DNA from: Desulfitibacter alkalitolerans DSM 16504 | GTDB taxonomy: Bacteria > Bacillota > DSM-16504 > Desulfitibacterales > Desulfitibacteraceae | Assembly: GCF_000620305.1 (NCBI RefSeq) | Contig: NZ_KK211105.1 | Coordinates: 2,501 to 66,500, forward strand | Direction: 5' to 3' | Length of the DNA stretch: 64,000 nt | Shown here: piece after piece, positions 19,774 to 29,495 of the stretch | Position numbering within the stretch: position 1 is the first letter of the stretch | Layout: each line of letters starts with the position of its first letter | Translations under genes and position numbers: made by a program | Notes under the pieces: model-generated | Seen by the model: only the letters and a program-made list of their open reading frames with translations | Told to the model about the DNA's origin: nothing | The model's database searches: none

Positions 19774-21945
19774 TTGCCCATAGATGATTTAATAAAACAA
19801 GTAAGAGAATATAATCCCGATGCAGATGTGGGTTTTATACAGGATGCATATGAGTTTGCAAAGGAAGCTCATAAGGGTCAGCAGAGACGTTCTGGGCAGG
19901 AATATATTGTTCATCCAGTAGAAGCAGCTAAAATCCTAGCTGATTTACATATGGATGTGATAACTATAGTTACTGGGCTTCTTCATGATGTAGTTGAAGA
20001 TACAGACGTGCCCCTTAGTAAAATATGCGAGGCCTTTGGTGAAGACGTGGCTCAGCTTGTGGATGGTGTCACAAAGCTTAGCAGAATTGAATTTAAATCC
20101 AAAGAAGAGCAGCAGGTAGAAAACCTTAGAAAAATGTTCCTTGCCATGGCAAAGGATATACGGGTTATCATAATTAAGCTGGCAGATAGACTTCATAACA
20201 TGCGTACCCTTAGACACCAATCCCCGGAAAAGCAAAGGGAAATTGCAGAAGAAACTCTAGAGATTTTTGCTCCCCTTGCCCACAGGCTTGGTATTTTTAG
20301 GATTAAATGGGAATTAGAGGATTTAGCATTGCGCTACATGCATCCTCAAAAATATTATCAATTGGTTCAATCCATATCCATGAAACGTCAGGAAAGGGAG
20401 CAGTATATTAACGAGGTTATTGCCATTTTAAAAGCCAAACTGGATGAAGTAGGCATTAAGTCCGATATTCAAGGTCGTCCAAAGCATTTCTACAGCATTT
20501 ACAATAAAATGGAAAAGCAGCAGAAGCACATTAATGAAATATATGATTTAATTGCCGTTCGCCTTGTAGTTGATTCTGTTAAGGATTGCTATGGAGCTCT
20601 TGGAATTATTCATACCCTTTGGAAGCCAATTCCAATGAGATTTAAGGATTATATAGCAATGCCAAAACCAAATATGTATCAATCGCTGCATACTACAGTT
20701 TTAGGCCCCAGGGGAGAGCCTTTTGAAATACAAATTCGTACATGGGATATGCATAAAACAGCGGAGTTTGGTATAGCTGCCCACTGGGAGTACAAGGAAG
20801 GCCATGTTGGAGATCAGAAGTTTAATGAAAAGCTTATCTGGCTTCGCCAGCTGTTAGATTGGCAGAGAGATCAAAAGGATGCTAGTGAATTTATGGAGTC
20901 ACTTAAGGTTGACTTCTTTTCAGACCGGGTGTATGTGTTTACACCGGCAGGTGATGTTGTGGAACTGCCGGCAGGTTCAGTCCCAATTGATTTCGCATAT
21001 AGAATTCACTCTGATGTTGGTCATCAATGTGTAGGAGCAAAGGTAAATGGTAAAATTGTACCATTAGATTATCAGCTTAAAACTGGAGATATTGTAGAAG
21101 TACTCACATATAAGAGTAGTGGACCCAGCAGAGACTGGTTAAACCTGGTGCAGACGTCCCAGGCCAAAAATCGTATAAGACAATGGTTTAGAAAAGAGCA
21201 AAGAGAAGAAAATATTATAAAGGGAAGGGAAATATTAGAAAAAGAATGCAAAAAGCTAGGTCTTCCAATGGGAGACACCCTTAAAACCAATAATTTACTA
21301 GAGGCAGCCAAAAGGTACAACATTATGAGTGTTGATGATCTTTATGTTGCTTTTGCAGAGGGAGCCATAAGCGCAATACAGGTTCTCCATTGGATAAAGG
21401 ATAATTTTAAAATAAAAATTAAGAAAGATACCAAGGAAGAAACTCAGCCAGGTCCAGAGAAACCACTAAAACCATTTTCTGGATACGGAAAACCTTCAAG
21501 TGGCGTTAGAGTAAAGGGGATAGATAATCTGCTTGTTCGCCTTTCAAGGTGCTGTAACCCCTTGCCAGGTGATAAGATTATAGGCTATATTACAAAGGGC
21601 AGGGGAGTATCTATTCATAGAACTGATTGTCCTAATGTAGCTGACAGCCTTAATGGAAAGGAAAGGCTAATAGATGTTGTATGGGATACAGCAGCCGATG
21701 CAGTTTATCAAGTTGAGATAGAGGTAAGTGGTATGGATAGACCTGGATTTGCCCTTGATGTTATGAATGCAATTTCAGACTCCAAAACCAATGTGAATGC
21801 CATAAATGCTAGAACCACCAAGAATAAGCTAGCCATAGTTGATATGAAGGTGGAAATTCATAATATTGGTCATTTGAAAGTAATTCTTGATAAGTTAAAA
21901 AAAGTAAAGGATGTCATGGAAGTAAAGAGATTGACGCCCTCCTAA
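19774..21945 (+). CDS. relA: Bifunctional (p)ppGpp synthetase/hydrolase
   Basis: This 723-residue stringent-response enzyme makes and degrades (p)ppGpp. The hydrolase HD site is in LLHDVVEDT (about residues 69-77). The synthetase region includes GRPKHFYSIYNKM (about 230-242) and the RFKD motif (about 289-292), typical of bifunctional Rel enzymes rather than synthesis-only RelA. A TGS domain (about 387-447), the conserved CCNP motif region (about 590) and a C-terminal ACT domain (about 648-720) follow. It starts at TTG after AAAGGGGA. The apt gene that often lies between recJ and relA is absent. Confidence 0.96.
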   Translation: MPIDDLIKQVREYNPDADVGFIQDAYEFAKEAHKGQQRRSGQEYIVHPVEAAKILADLHMDVITIVTGLLHDVVEDTDVPLSKICEAFGEDVAQLVDGVTKLSRIEFKSKEEQQVENLRKMFLAMAKDIRVIIIKLADRLHNMRTLRHQSPEKQREIAEETLEIFAPLAHRLGIFRIKWELEDLALRYMHPQKYYQLVQSISMKRQEREQYINEVIAILKAKLDEVGIKSDIQGRPKHFYSIYNKMEKQQKHINEIYDLIAVRLVVDSVKDCYGALGIIHTLWKPIPMRFKDYIAMPKPNMYQSLHTTVLGPRGEPFEIQIRTWDMHKTAEFGIAAHWEYKEGHVGDQKFNEKLIWLRQLLDWQRDQKDASEFMESLKVDFFSDRVYVFTPAGDVVELPAGSVPIDFAYRIHSDVGHQCVGAKVNGKIVPLDYQLKTGDIVEVLTYKSSGPSRDWLNLVQTSQAKNRIRQWFRKEQREENIIKGREILEKECKKLGLPMGDTLKTNNLLEAAKRYNIMSVDDLYVAFAEGAISAIQVLHWIKDNFKIKIKKDTKEETQPGPEKPLKPFSGYGKPSSGVRVKGIDNLLVRLSRCCNPLPGDKIIGYITKGRGVSIHRTDCPNVADSLNGKERLIDVVWDTAADAVYQVEIEVSGMDRPGFALDVMNAISDSKTNVNAINARTTKNKLAIVDMKVEIHNIGHLKVILDKLKKVKDVMEVKRLTPS

Positions 21946-21990
21946 AAAATACTTTTTTATAATTAAAATGTATACCAAGGAGGTATGCTA

Positions 21991-22443
21991 ATGAGAGCAG
22001 TAGTACAAAGGGTTTCTAGTGCCTCAGTTGATGTGGCAGACAGCATTGTCAGAAGAATTGATGCTGGAGTACTTATCTATTTAGGAGTAGGCAGGAGTGA
22101 TACAGAGAAGGATGCCGATTATCTGGCTGAAAAAATTGCTAATCTTAGAATTTTTGAGGACCATGAAGGCAAGATGAACCTTTCACTTCTGGATAGGCAG
22201 GGACAGGCCCTAATAGTATCACAGTTTACACTTTATGGAGACAGCCGTAAGGGCCGTAGACCCAGCTTTACAGACGCAGCACCACCTGAAGAAGGGGAGC
22301 GGCTTTTTAAATATTTTGTTGAACAAATGCAAAATAAATGGAAAATTGCCGTTGAAACTGGTATATTTAGAGAATATATGATTGTCCATTCTGTAAATGA
22401 AGGTCCTGTAACAATGCTATTAGATAGCTCTAAAATTTTTTGA
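21991..22443 (+). CDS. dtd: D-aminoacyl-tRNA deacylase
   Basis: Dtd (150 residues) hydrolyses D-amino acids wrongly attached to tRNA. The N-terminus [13 protein letters not shown], the active-site SQFTLYGD (about residues 77-84) and the C-terminal [11 protein letters not shown] (about 137-147) are diagnostic. The start at 21991 is preferred over an ATG at 21985 because AAGGAGG at 21977-21983 is too close to the earlier one. It follows relA as in many Firmicutes. Confidence 0.96.
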   Translation: MRAVVQRVSSASVDVADSIVRRIDAGVLIYLGVGRSDTEKDADYLAEKIANLRIFEDHEGKMNLSLLDRQGQALIVSQFTLYGDSRKGRRPSFTDAAPPEEGERLFKYFVEQMQNKWKIAVETGIFREYMIVHSVNEGPVTMLLDSSKIF

Positions 22444-22455
22444 AAGGGTGATTAT

Positions 22456-23073
22456 GTGTATTTTAGAATGCTGCCTGTAGGTATGCTGCAAACCAATGCT
22501 TATCTGCTAGGATGTGAAAGAACAAAGAAGTGTCTAGTTATTGATCCCGGGGATGAGGGTGAAAGAATTCTCCATACAGTAAATACTGATGGATACAAAT
22601 TAGAAAAGATAATTAACACACACGGTCACTATGATCATATAGGTGGTAATAGCATAATTAAAGAAAAAACTGATGCACAAGTATGCATTCATGAAGCAGA
22701 CAAGGAATTTTTAGAGGATGAAAAACTTTGTTTAAGTTCGTGGATTCCTAATGCACAAAAGCTGGTTGGTGCTGATGTTTTGTTGAAGGAAGGAGATGTT
22801 ATAACCTTAGGTGATATTGCTTTAGAGGTTATACATACTCCAGGCCATACACCGGGATGTATTTCATTAAAGGGACATGGCTTCTTATTTACAGGTGATA
22901 CACTTTTTGCAGGCTCTATTGGGAGAACTGACCTGCCAGGAGGAGACTATAAGATGATTATTAGATCGCTTAAGGAAAAGCTAGCTCCCCTGGACGACAG
23001 CTTATCTGTATATCCTGGACATGGACCCCAATCTAATTTGGGCTACGAAAAGAAAAACAATCCTTATTTTTAA
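22456..23073 (+). CDS. Metallo-beta-lactamase fold hydrolase (glyoxalase II-like)
   Basis: The 205-residue protein has the zinc-binding motif THGHYDHIGG (about residues 54-63), HTPGHTPG (about 131-138) and FTGDTLF (about 150-156). A final PGHGPQS (about 191-197) completes the binuclear metal site of YcbL/GloB-like hydrolases. The substrate is unknown. It begins at GTG 22456 with GAAAGGG 7 bases upstream, and it sits between dtd and hemZ, a conserved order in Clostridia. Confidence 0.88.
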   Translation: MYFRMLPVGMLQTNAYLLGCERTKKCLVIDPGDEGERILHTVNTDGYKLEKIINTHGHYDHIGGNSIIKEKTDAQVCIHEADKEFLEDEKLCLSSWIPNAQKLVGADVLLKEGDVITLGDIALEVIHTPGHTPGCISLKGHGFLFTGDTLFAGSIGRTDLPGGDYKMIIRSLKEKLAPLDDSLSVYPGHGPQSNLGYEKKNNPYF

Positions 23074-23077
23074 TAAG

Positions 23078-24559
23078 ATGAACTACTATGTAAAATTTTC
23101 ACCAGAGAATCTGGATAAGACTATTGAAGATATATTTCTGCTATTTTTTCCAAATGAGCAGATCAGGGCTTGGAAGCCAGGAAACCAATGTCATTTTGAA
23201 GTAAACTACAAAGTTAATGACCAGGAAATTGCTGTTGAAGCAATAAGCCATTGGCAAAGAGAAATAAGAATAACAGAGACAAGAGAAGAAAAAGAATATG
23301 AAGCTCGCAGTCAATTTAGAAGATTAGTCAGGTTAACTTTTTACAAGCTTATGCTTAAACTGTTCAATGAGGAACCAAAACCATGGGGCATTCTTACAGG
23401 TGTCAGACCAACTAAAGTTATCCATCGCCTTCTGGATAACAATTTAATGGGAAAAGAGTTGGACAACTATCTTAACAAGGAATTCTATATTAATAAGGAT
23501 AAAATTGACCTTGTTAAAGAAGTGGCTCTGGCCCAAAGAAAGTTATTTAAGCAAATTAGTAAAGACCAAGCTGGTATCAATATTTATATTAGTATCCCCT
23601 TTTGTCCATCAAGATGCCTTTATTGTTCATTTCCTGGTTATGAGATTAAAAAGTTTAAAAAAAGAATAGCCAGTTATTTAGAAGCATTAAAAAGAGAAAT
23701 AAAAGAATTTTATCAAGCCGCGGAATGCGTGGATATTAATGTTGATTCTTTATATATAGGAGGAGGAACTCCGACAGTTTTGAGTGCTTCCCAGCTTGAA
23801 GAGCTATTATACATAGTTGAACCTTATGTTAGTCGTTATAATGTTAGAGAATATACCCTTGAAGCAGGTAGACCAGACACTATTGACAAAGAAAAGCTTT
23901 ATCTAGCAAAAAGCTATGGAATAACTAGAGTAAGTGTAAATCCTCAAACCATGCAGCAAAAAACTTTAGGTTTAATAGGCAGGTGTCATGATATTTCTCA
24001 AATCCATGAGGCAGTAGCTCTGGTGCAAAAGCTTAACCTAAAGCTTAATATGGATCTTATACTAGGACTTCCAGGTGAGGATGCACAATCAGTTATTGAT
24101 ACAGTTGAAAAGGTTATTAATCTTAAGCCCCAAAACATTACAGCTCATACCCTGGCAATAAAGACTGCTTCAAAGCTTAGAAAGCTAGAAGTTCATCTTC
24201 CCACTGCTATAGAAGTCTCTGAAATGCATATTGCAGTAAATAAAGCCCTTAGAGACCAAGGATACAAACCATACTATCTATACAGACAAAAAAGAATTTT
24301 AGGTGACATGGAGAACACAGGCTATGCTTTGGAGGGGGAAGAAAGCTGGTACAATATAATGATAATGGAAGAAAGGCAAACTATAATTGGTTTTGGTGCT
24401 GGTTCAGCATCTAAATTTATAAATAAAGCTAACCATGAGATTCATGGGGTTTATTATAATCCAAGGGATTCAATAATATATGGACAAAGAGAAAATCTAA
24501 CTAAAGACAAAATAAATTTATTGTGTTCATTGCTTAAGGAGGAAAAAAGATGGCAATAA
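23078..24559 (+). CDS. hemZ: Oxygen-independent coproporphyrinogen dehydrogenase HemZ
   Basis: This 493-residue radical-SAM enzyme is of the HemZ type linked to anaerobic haem synthesis. The cluster motif [10 protein letters not shown] (Cx3Cx2C, about residues 177-186) follows [15 protein letters not shown] (about 226-233) and DLILGLPGE (about 324-332) are also family motifs. The N-terminal 165 residues precede the SAM barrel as in HemZ. The start at 23078 yields the MNYYVKF N-terminus; an earlier start at 23021 would lie within the hydrolase gene. The end overlaps aspS by 10 bases. Some HemZ-like proteins have uncertain substrates. Confidence 0.88.
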   Translation: MNYYVKFSPENLDKTIEDIFLLFFPNEQIRAWKPGNQCHFEVNYKVNDQEIAVEAISHWQREIRITETREEKEYEARSQFRRLVRLTFYKLMLKLFNEEPKPWGILTGVRPTKVIHRLLDNNLMGKELDNYLNKEFYINKDKIDLVKEVALAQRKLFKQISKDQAGINIYISIPFCPSRCLYCSFPGYEIKKFKKRIASYLEALKREIKEFYQAAECVDINVDSLYIGGGTPTVLSASQLEELLYIVEPYVSRYNVREYTLEAGRPDTIDKEKLYLAKSYGITRVSVNPQTMQQKTLGLIGRCHDISQIHEAVALVQKLNLKLNMDLILGLPGEDAQSVIDTVEKVINLKPQNITAHTLAIKTASKLRKLEVHLPTAIEVSEMHIAVNKALRDQGYKPYYLYRQKRILGDMENTGYALEGEESWYNIMIMEERQTIIGFGAGSASKFINKANHEIHGVYYNPRDSIIYGQRENLTKDKINLLCSLLKEEKRWQ

Positions 24560-26352
24560 CTGCGGAGAGTATAGCTGGTTTAAAAAGGAGTCATCATTGT
24601 GGTCATGTAAACAAAGGAAGCTTGGGCCAAAAAGTCACTCTTATGGGATGGGTTAATAGAAGAAGAGATCATGGCGGATTGATTTTTGTTGACCTTAGAG
24701 ACATTACAGGAATGGTACAGGTTGTATTCAGTCAGGATGTTGATCAGACAGCTTTTAATAAGGCTGAAGATGTGAGGAATGAATTTGTTATAGCAATAAG
24801 AGGTGAGGTGCGTCCCAGGCCAGAGGGAACGGTTAACCTTAATTTACCTACGGGAGAAATTGAAGTATATGCAAGTGAACTTAGGATACTTAACCCAGCA
24901 AAAACCCCACCCTTTTATATTTCCGAAAATATAGATGTGGATGAGAACCTTCGATTAAAATACAGATATCTGGATTTAAGAAGGCCTGATATGCAACGGA
25001 TTATGATCTTAAGGCATAAGGTTAACAAGGCAATTCGTGATTTTCTTGATAAGAATAATTTTCTTGAACTTGAAACCCCAATGCTTACCAGAAGCACACC
25101 AGAGGGAGCCAGGGATTACCTGGTACCCAGCAGGGTACATCCAGGCAGGTTTTATGCCCTGCCCCAATCCCCACAGATATTTAAACAGCTTCTAATGGTC
25201 TCTGGTATGGATAGATACTTTCAAATTGTGCGCTGTTTTAGAGATGAGGACCTAAGGGCCGACAGACAGCCAGAATTTACCCAACTGGATATGGAAATGT
25301 CCTTTATAAATGAAGAGGACATTTATAAGCTTTTAGAGGAAATGATGGCTTACGTAGTTCAAGAAGCAATTGGAGTTACAATACCTACTCCCTTTTTACG
25401 TCTCACCTATGAAGAGGCCATGGACAGATATGGGTCAGATAAACCAGACTTAAGATTTGGTATGGAGCTGAAGGATGTTTCACATTTAGTAGCAAACTCA
25501 GGTTTTAAGGTGTTTGCCAATGCAGTTGAAACAGGTGGCCAGGTAAAGGCAATTAACGCATCAGGCTGTGGGAATTACTCCAGAAAAGAAATTGATGATT
25601 TGACCAAATTTGTTTCCATATATGGTGCAAAGGGTCTAGCCTGGATTATTGTTGAAGAAAATGGTGTAAAGTCACCAATTAGCAAATTTTTTACAGAGCA
25701 GGAGCTGAAACAAATTTTAAAGGTTCTTGAGGCTAAACCAAATGATTTGCTGCTCTTTGTAGCAGATAAGCCAGGTATAGTAGCAGATTCACTAGGACAT
25801 TTAAGGGTTGAGCTGGCAAAAAGGCTTGATTTGTTAAATGAACAGGAATTAAAATTTGTCTGGGTTACCCGTTTCCCATTATTGGAATATGATCAAGAGG
25901 AAAAACGTTGGATTTCCATACACCATCCCTTTACATCTCCAGTAGATGAAGATTTGGAAATTTTAGAATCAAACCCAGGTAACGTAAGAGCCAAAGCTTA
26001 TGACCTGGCCCTTAATGGACTTGAATTAGGTGGTGGAAGTATTCGAATTCACAGCAGAAATATTCAAGAAAGCATATTCAAACTTTTAGGATTAGATAAT
26101 GCTGAGACTGAAAATAAGTTTGGATTTATGCTGAAAGCCTTTGAGTATGGAACACCTCCACATGGTGGAATAGCATTGGGAATGGACAGAATGGTGATGC
26201 TTTTAGCAGGCAGGTCCAGCATAAGAGACGTAATTGCTTTTCCAAAAACTCAAAGTGCTTCAGATCTGCTGACAGAAGCACCATCAGAAGTTGACCAGGC
26301 CCAGCTTCAAGAGCTCTGTATTCAAACTGTTATACCTGAAGAAGATGAATAG
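24550..26352 (+). CDS. aspS: Aspartyl-tRNA synthetase
   Basis: AspRS (600 residues, bacterial length) charges tRNA with aspartate. It shows an N-terminal OB anticodon-binding domain ([18 protein letters not shown], about residues 33-50) and class II motif 2 around [18 protein letters not shown] (about 223-240). A GAD insertion domain (about 300-410) and motif 3 [13 protein letters not shown] (about 539-551) complete it. The AAGGAGG site lies in the end of hemZ. The usual hisS neighbour upstream is missing. Whether it also charges tRNA-Asn cannot be told from the sequence alone. Confidence 0.96.
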   Translation: MAITAESIAGLKRSHHCGHVNKGSLGQKVTLMGWVNRRRDHGGLIFVDLRDITGMVQVVFSQDVDQTAFNKAEDVRNEFVIAIRGEVRPRPEGTVNLNLPTGEIEVYASELRILNPAKTPPFYISENIDVDENLRLKYRYLDLRRPDMQRIMILRHKVNKAIRDFLDKNNFLELETPMLTRSTPEGARDYLVPSRVHPGRFYALPQSPQIFKQLLMVSGMDRYFQIVRCFRDEDLRADRQPEFTQLDMEMSFINEEDIYKLLEEMMAYVVQEAIGVTIPTPFLRLTYEEAMDRYGSDKPDLRFGMELKDVSHLVANSGFKVFANAVETGGQVKAINASGCGNYSRKEIDDLTKFVSIYGAKGLAWIIVEENGVKSPISKFFTEQELKQILKVLEAKPNDLLLFVADKPGIVADSLGHLRVELAKRLDLLNEQELKFVWVTRFPLLEYDQEEKRWISIHHPFTSPVDEDLEILESNPGNVRAKAYDLALNGLELGGGSIRIHSRNIQESIFKLLGLDNAETENKFGFMLKAFEYGTPPHGGIALGMDRMVMLLAGRSSIRDVIAFPKTQSASDLLTEAPSEVDQAQLQELCIQTVIPEEDE

Positions 26353-26370
26353 TAGAGGGGATTAATAATA

Positions 26371-27108
26371 GTGAGATTTACAAGAACTGAAATGCTGTTG
26401 GGATTAAAAGCAATGGATGAGATAAAAAAGAAAAATGTCCTTGTACTTGGAATAGGAGGAGTCGGCAGCCACGCTGTTGAGGCCCTTGCAAGAACCGGTG
26501 TGGGAAGCATAGCAATGGTTGACCATGATGTTATTGCAGTCACCAATATAAACAGACAGCTTCATTCCATGGAGAGTACTATTGGCAGACCAAAGGTAGA
26601 AGCAATGGCTGAGCGGATTAAGGATATAAATCCAGATTTACAGGTAAAGGCCTTGCAGGAATTTTATACACCAGATAGGGGAGACTATTTCATAACTAGT
26701 GATTATGATTTTGTGATAGATGCAGTTGACAATGTGTCTGCCAAGCTCGATATCATAACGCGCTGCAAAAGAAATGGCATTCCCATCATTTCAAGCATGG
26801 GTGCTGGCAACAAAATAAGCCCGCTGACCCTAACGATAGACGATATTTCTGAAACAGCAACCTGTCCTTTAGCTCGTGTAGTGCGGAGGGAGCTAAGGAA
26901 AAGAGGCATTGTAGATGGTGTGCCTGTGGTATATTCACCTGATAGTCCCGTACAGCTAAAACAAGAGACTGCAGAAAGGGTTCCACCTGGGAAGAATTCA
27001 ATTCCTGGATCTATTTCATTTGTTCCAGCAGTGGCTGGTTTTTATCTGGCATATTATGTAATTGCCAAATTTGTAGATTCTGTGAATGATCATTCTTATA
27101 ATAATTAA
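26371..27108 (+). CDS. tcdA: tRNA threonylcarbamoyladenosine dehydratase
   Basis: This 245-residue E1/ThiF-like ATP-dependent enzyme converts t6A to its cyclic form at tRNA position 37. The nucleotide-binding motif LGIGGVGSHAVEALARTG is near residues 26-43. VDHDVIAVTNINRQ (about 51-64) and DAVDNVSAK (about 117-125) follow, and a Cys-containing ATCPLARVVRRELRKRG segment is near 167-183. It starts at a GTG. The position after aspS matches Bacillus yrvM. Confidence 0.93.
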   Translation: MRFTRTEMLLGLKAMDEIKKKNVLVLGIGGVGSHAVEALARTGVGSIAMVDHDVIAVTNINRQLHSMESTIGRPKVEAMAERIKDINPDLQVKALQEFYTPDRGDYFITSDYDFVIDAVDNVSAKLDIITRCKRNGIPIISSMGAGNKISPLTLTIDDISETATCPLARVVRRELRKRGIVDGVPVVYSPDSPVQLKQETAERVPPGKNSIPGSISFVPAVAGFYLAYYVIAKFVDSVNDHSYNN

Positions 27109-27231
27109 GAACTTGCTTCAAATAATTATATATAATATAATCTGAGCTAGGTAAGTATTCCCATAATGGAAAATTTCCATGACAACTTGCTTATAAATTT
27201 AAAATAACATCCTGAAAGGAGAGAATTGAAG

Positions 27232-27561
27232 ATGGCAAGTGATAAAATAATAAAAATTGAAGATAATAACTTTGAGTCAGCAGTTCTAAATTCCAAGGAA
27301 ACTGTTCTAGTTGATTTTTGGGCTGCCTGGTGTGGGCCTTGTAGGATGATAGCACCAGTTATTGACGAAATAGCAGAGGAGCTGGCTGGAATAATAAAAG
27401 TAGGCAAATTAAATGTTGATGAGAATCCCCAGACTCCTACTCAATTTGGAGTAATGAGCATACCTACTCTTATTATATTTAAGGGTGGAGAAGAAGTTGA
27501 AAGAATAGTAGGATTTAAAACAAAAAATGAGCTTTCAGCACTACTAAAAAAGTATGCTTAA
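27232..27561 (+). CDS. trxA: Thioredoxin
   Basis: The 109-residue protein has the redox motif [10 protein letters not shown] (about residues 27-36) and the cis-proline region SIPTLIIF (about 73-80). Both define a classic thioredoxin, the disulfide reductant of the cytosol. The start at ATG 27232 is chosen over TTG 27226 because AAAGGAG (27216-27222) is better spaced. A long hairpin follows the gene. Confidence 0.95.
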   Translation: MASDKIIKIEDNNFESAVLNSKETVLVDFWAAWCGPCRMIAPVIDEIAEELAGIIKVGKLNVDENPQTPTQFGVMSIPTLIIFKGGEEVERIVGFKTKNELSALLKKYA

Positions 27562-27582
27562 ATATTAAATAAGTACAGATGT

Positions 27583-27635
27583 TAAAGCTTTCAGTTGCCT
27601 ATACCTGGATAAGTGTATAGATGATTGAAAGCTTT
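27583..27635 (+). terminator. Long imperfect hairpin between trxA and rarA
   Basis: The arms TAAAGCTTTCA (27583-27593) and TGAAAGCTTTA (27625-27635) pair perfectly over 11 bp. An inner CTATAC/GTATAG stem is separated from them by a mismatched stretch. No strong T-run follows, so it may be a weak terminator or an mRNA processing or stability element. It spans an ATG at 27621, which argues against that codon as the rarA start. Confidence 0.5.
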
Positions 27636-27656
27636 ATAGTTGAAGGATGGATTAAC

Positions 27657-28943
27657 ATGGATTTATTTTCCTTTTCTAAAGAACAAAACTTAAAAAAATC
27701 ATCACCTTTAGCTGTTAGAATGAGACCCAGGAATCTTGATGAGTTTATTGGCCAGGAACATATCCTGGGCAAGGGCAGGTTTCTGAGGAGAGCCATTGAA
27801 GCAGACAGGTTAGGTTCTATTATTTTCTATGGTCCACCAGGAAGCGGGAAGACCACCCTGGCAAAGGTCATATCCAATCTTACGAAATCTAATTTTCAAA
27901 GCTTGAATGCTGTCACGTCAGGTGTTGGAGATTTAAGACAAATCATTAAAGCAGCAGAAGAAAGACTAGGAATGTATAATGAAAAAACAATACTTTTTAT
28001 AGATGAGATACATAGATTTAATAAATCACAGCAGGATGCACTACTTCCATCTGTGGAAGATGGTACCTTAACCCTTATTGGGGCCACTACAGAAAACCCA
28101 TACTTTGAAATTAATGGCCCCCTGCGGTCCAGGTCAAGAATATTTCAACTAGCATCATTAAATGAAGAGCAGATGGAGGACATTATTAACCTGGCCTCAA
28201 GAGATGAAGAAAGGGGCCTTGGCAAATACAGGTTTGATTTAAGCAAAGACGCCATGGAGCATCTAATAAAATGCTCTGGTGGTGATGCAAGAATTGCTCT
28301 TAATTCCCTGGAGATGGCTGTGCTTACCACCCCTCCAAATAAAGATGGGGTTCGCCTGATTGATTTAACAGTAATTGAGGATTGCCTGCAAAGGCCGAAA
28401 GTTAGCTATGACAAAAAGGGGGACTACCATTATGATGTAATATCTGCCTTTATCAAGAGCATTCGCGGTTCAGATCCCCAGGCTGCCATCCACTATCTGG
28501 CCAGGATGCTTGATGCAGGTGAGGACCCTAGATTTATTGCACGAAGAATGATAGTCCATGCCTCAGAAGATATTGGCATGGCTGATCCACAAGCACTTCA
28601 AATTGCTGTTGCTGCTTTTAATGCTTTGGAATTTGTAGGAATGCCCGAGGCAAGAATTAATCTTGCACAGGCTGCCATACATCTGGCATTAGCACCTAAA
28701 AGCAATTCAGTTATTACTGCCATAGATGGTGCTTTACATGATGTGAGAAAGGGGGAAATTGGTGAAATACCAATTCATCTTGCTGACAGCCATTATAAAG
28801 GAGCTAAAGAGCTGGGAAGGGGAGTTGGATATCTCTACCCCCACGACTTCCCAGACAACTGGGTAAAACAGCAGTACCTTCCCGATAAATTAAAGGATAA
28901 AAAGTACTATATACCAAAGAATAAAACTGAAGAAAAGGGATAA
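27657..28943 (+). CDS. rarA: Replication-associated recombination protein A (AAA+ ATPase)
   Basis: RarA/MgsA (428 residues) is a RuvB-like AAA+ protein that acts at stalled replication forks. It has RPRNLDEFIGQEH near the N-terminus, Walker A GPPGSGKTT (about residues 60-68) and Walker B FIDEIHRF (about 111-118). The C-terminal part RDPRF-like segment AGEDPRFIARRMIVHASEDIG (21 residues at positions 289-309) is diagnostic. The start at 27657 has GAAGGA nine bases upstream. It sits next to the iscR operon as in Bacillus (yrvN). Confidence 0.93.
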   Translation: MDLFSFSKEQNLKKSSPLAVRMRPRNLDEFIGQEHILGKGRFLRRAIEADRLGSIIFYGPPGSGKTTLAKVISNLTKSNFQSLNAVTSGVGDLRQIIKAAEERLGMYNEKTILFIDEIHRFNKSQQDALLPSVEDGTLTLIGATTENPYFEINGPLRSRSRIFQLASLNEEQMEDIINLASRDEERGLGKYRFDLSKDAMEHLIKCSGGDARIALNSLEMAVLTTPPNKDGVRLIDLTVIEDCLQRPKVSYDKKGDYHYDVISAFIKSIRGSDPQAAIHYLARMLDAGEDPRFIARRMIVHASEDIGMADPQALQIAVAAFNALEFVGMPEARINLAQAAIHLALAPKSNSVITAIDGALHDVRKGEIGEIPIHLADSHYKGAKELGRGVGYLYPHDFPDNWVKQQYLPDKLKDKKYYIPKNKTEEKG

Positions 28944-28976
28944 ATTAATTCCGAGTAAAAAACTTTGGATTAGCCA

Positions 28977-29005
28977 TTGACATTTTGGTAAAATCTATTA
29001 GTATA
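28977..29005 (+). promoter_or_regulatory. Candidate promoter of the iscR operon
   Basis: A perfect -35 box, TTGACA (28977-28982), is followed after 17 bases by AGTATA (29000-29005). An overlapping TATATT at 29002-29007 has a longer spacer of 19. It lies about 65 bases before iscR. Confidence 0.55.
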
Positions 29006-29021
29006 TTAATATAGAATATAC

Positions 29022-29038
29022 CCAAGTATTTTACTTGG
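29022..29038 (+). promoter_or_regulatory. Perfect palindrome in iscR leader, possible operator
   Basis: CCAAGTA-TTT-TACTTGG has 7-bp perfect arms and is placed between the promoter and the iscR start. It could be a binding site for the IscR-like regulator itself, giving autoregulation, or a small RNA hairpin. It does not match the E. coli IscR type 1 consensus that I know. Confidence 0.45.
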
Positions 29039-29066
29039 TTTTAAAGTGGAAAAGTGGGGTGTTTCC

Positions 29067-29495
29067 ATGAAATTATCCACCAGGGGAGAATATGGATTAA
29101 GGGCAATGTTTGAACTTGCACAATTTTATGGTGACGGACCTATTCCCCTTAAACTAATAGCTGAGAGACAATCTATATCTGAACCATATTTGGAACAGCT
29201 TTTTGGCAGCTTGCGTAGAGCAGGATTGGTAGAAAGTACAAGAGGAGCTCAGGGAGGATATAGTCTGGCCAAAAAACCAGAGGATATATATGTTGGTGAT
29301 ATTATACGTACACTTGAGGGACCAATAGGCCCCATGGATTGTGTACATGAAGATATAAATACATGTGACAGGGCTGGAGGTTGTGTAACCAAGATAGTTT
29401 GGGAAAAGGTTAGAGACAGCATAACCCAGGTTTTAGACTCCATAACCCTGGCAAATATGTGTGATGAAGCTAACAAACAGGAGGAATTGAGATGA
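29067..29495 (+). CDS. iscR: IscR-type Rrf2 family Fe-S regulator
   Basis: The 142-residue protein starts MKLSTRGEYGLRAM with an Rrf2 winged helix. Residues 92, 100 and 106 are cysteines (C-x7-C-x5-C). They correspond to the [2Fe-2S] ligand region of IscR, whereas CymR of Bacillus lacks this set. It therefore likely senses Fe-S cluster status and represses the following isc genes. The start at 29067 gives the canonical N-terminus; an earlier ATG at 29046 would add seven residues. Its stop overlaps iscS by 4 bases. Confidence 0.88.
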   Translation: MKLSTRGEYGLRAMFELAQFYGDGPIPLKLIAERQSISEPYLEQLFGSLRRAGLVESTRGAQGGYSLAKKPEDIYVGDIIRTLEGPIGPMDCVHEDINTCDRAGGCVTKIVWEKVRDSITQVLDSITLANMCDEANKQEELR

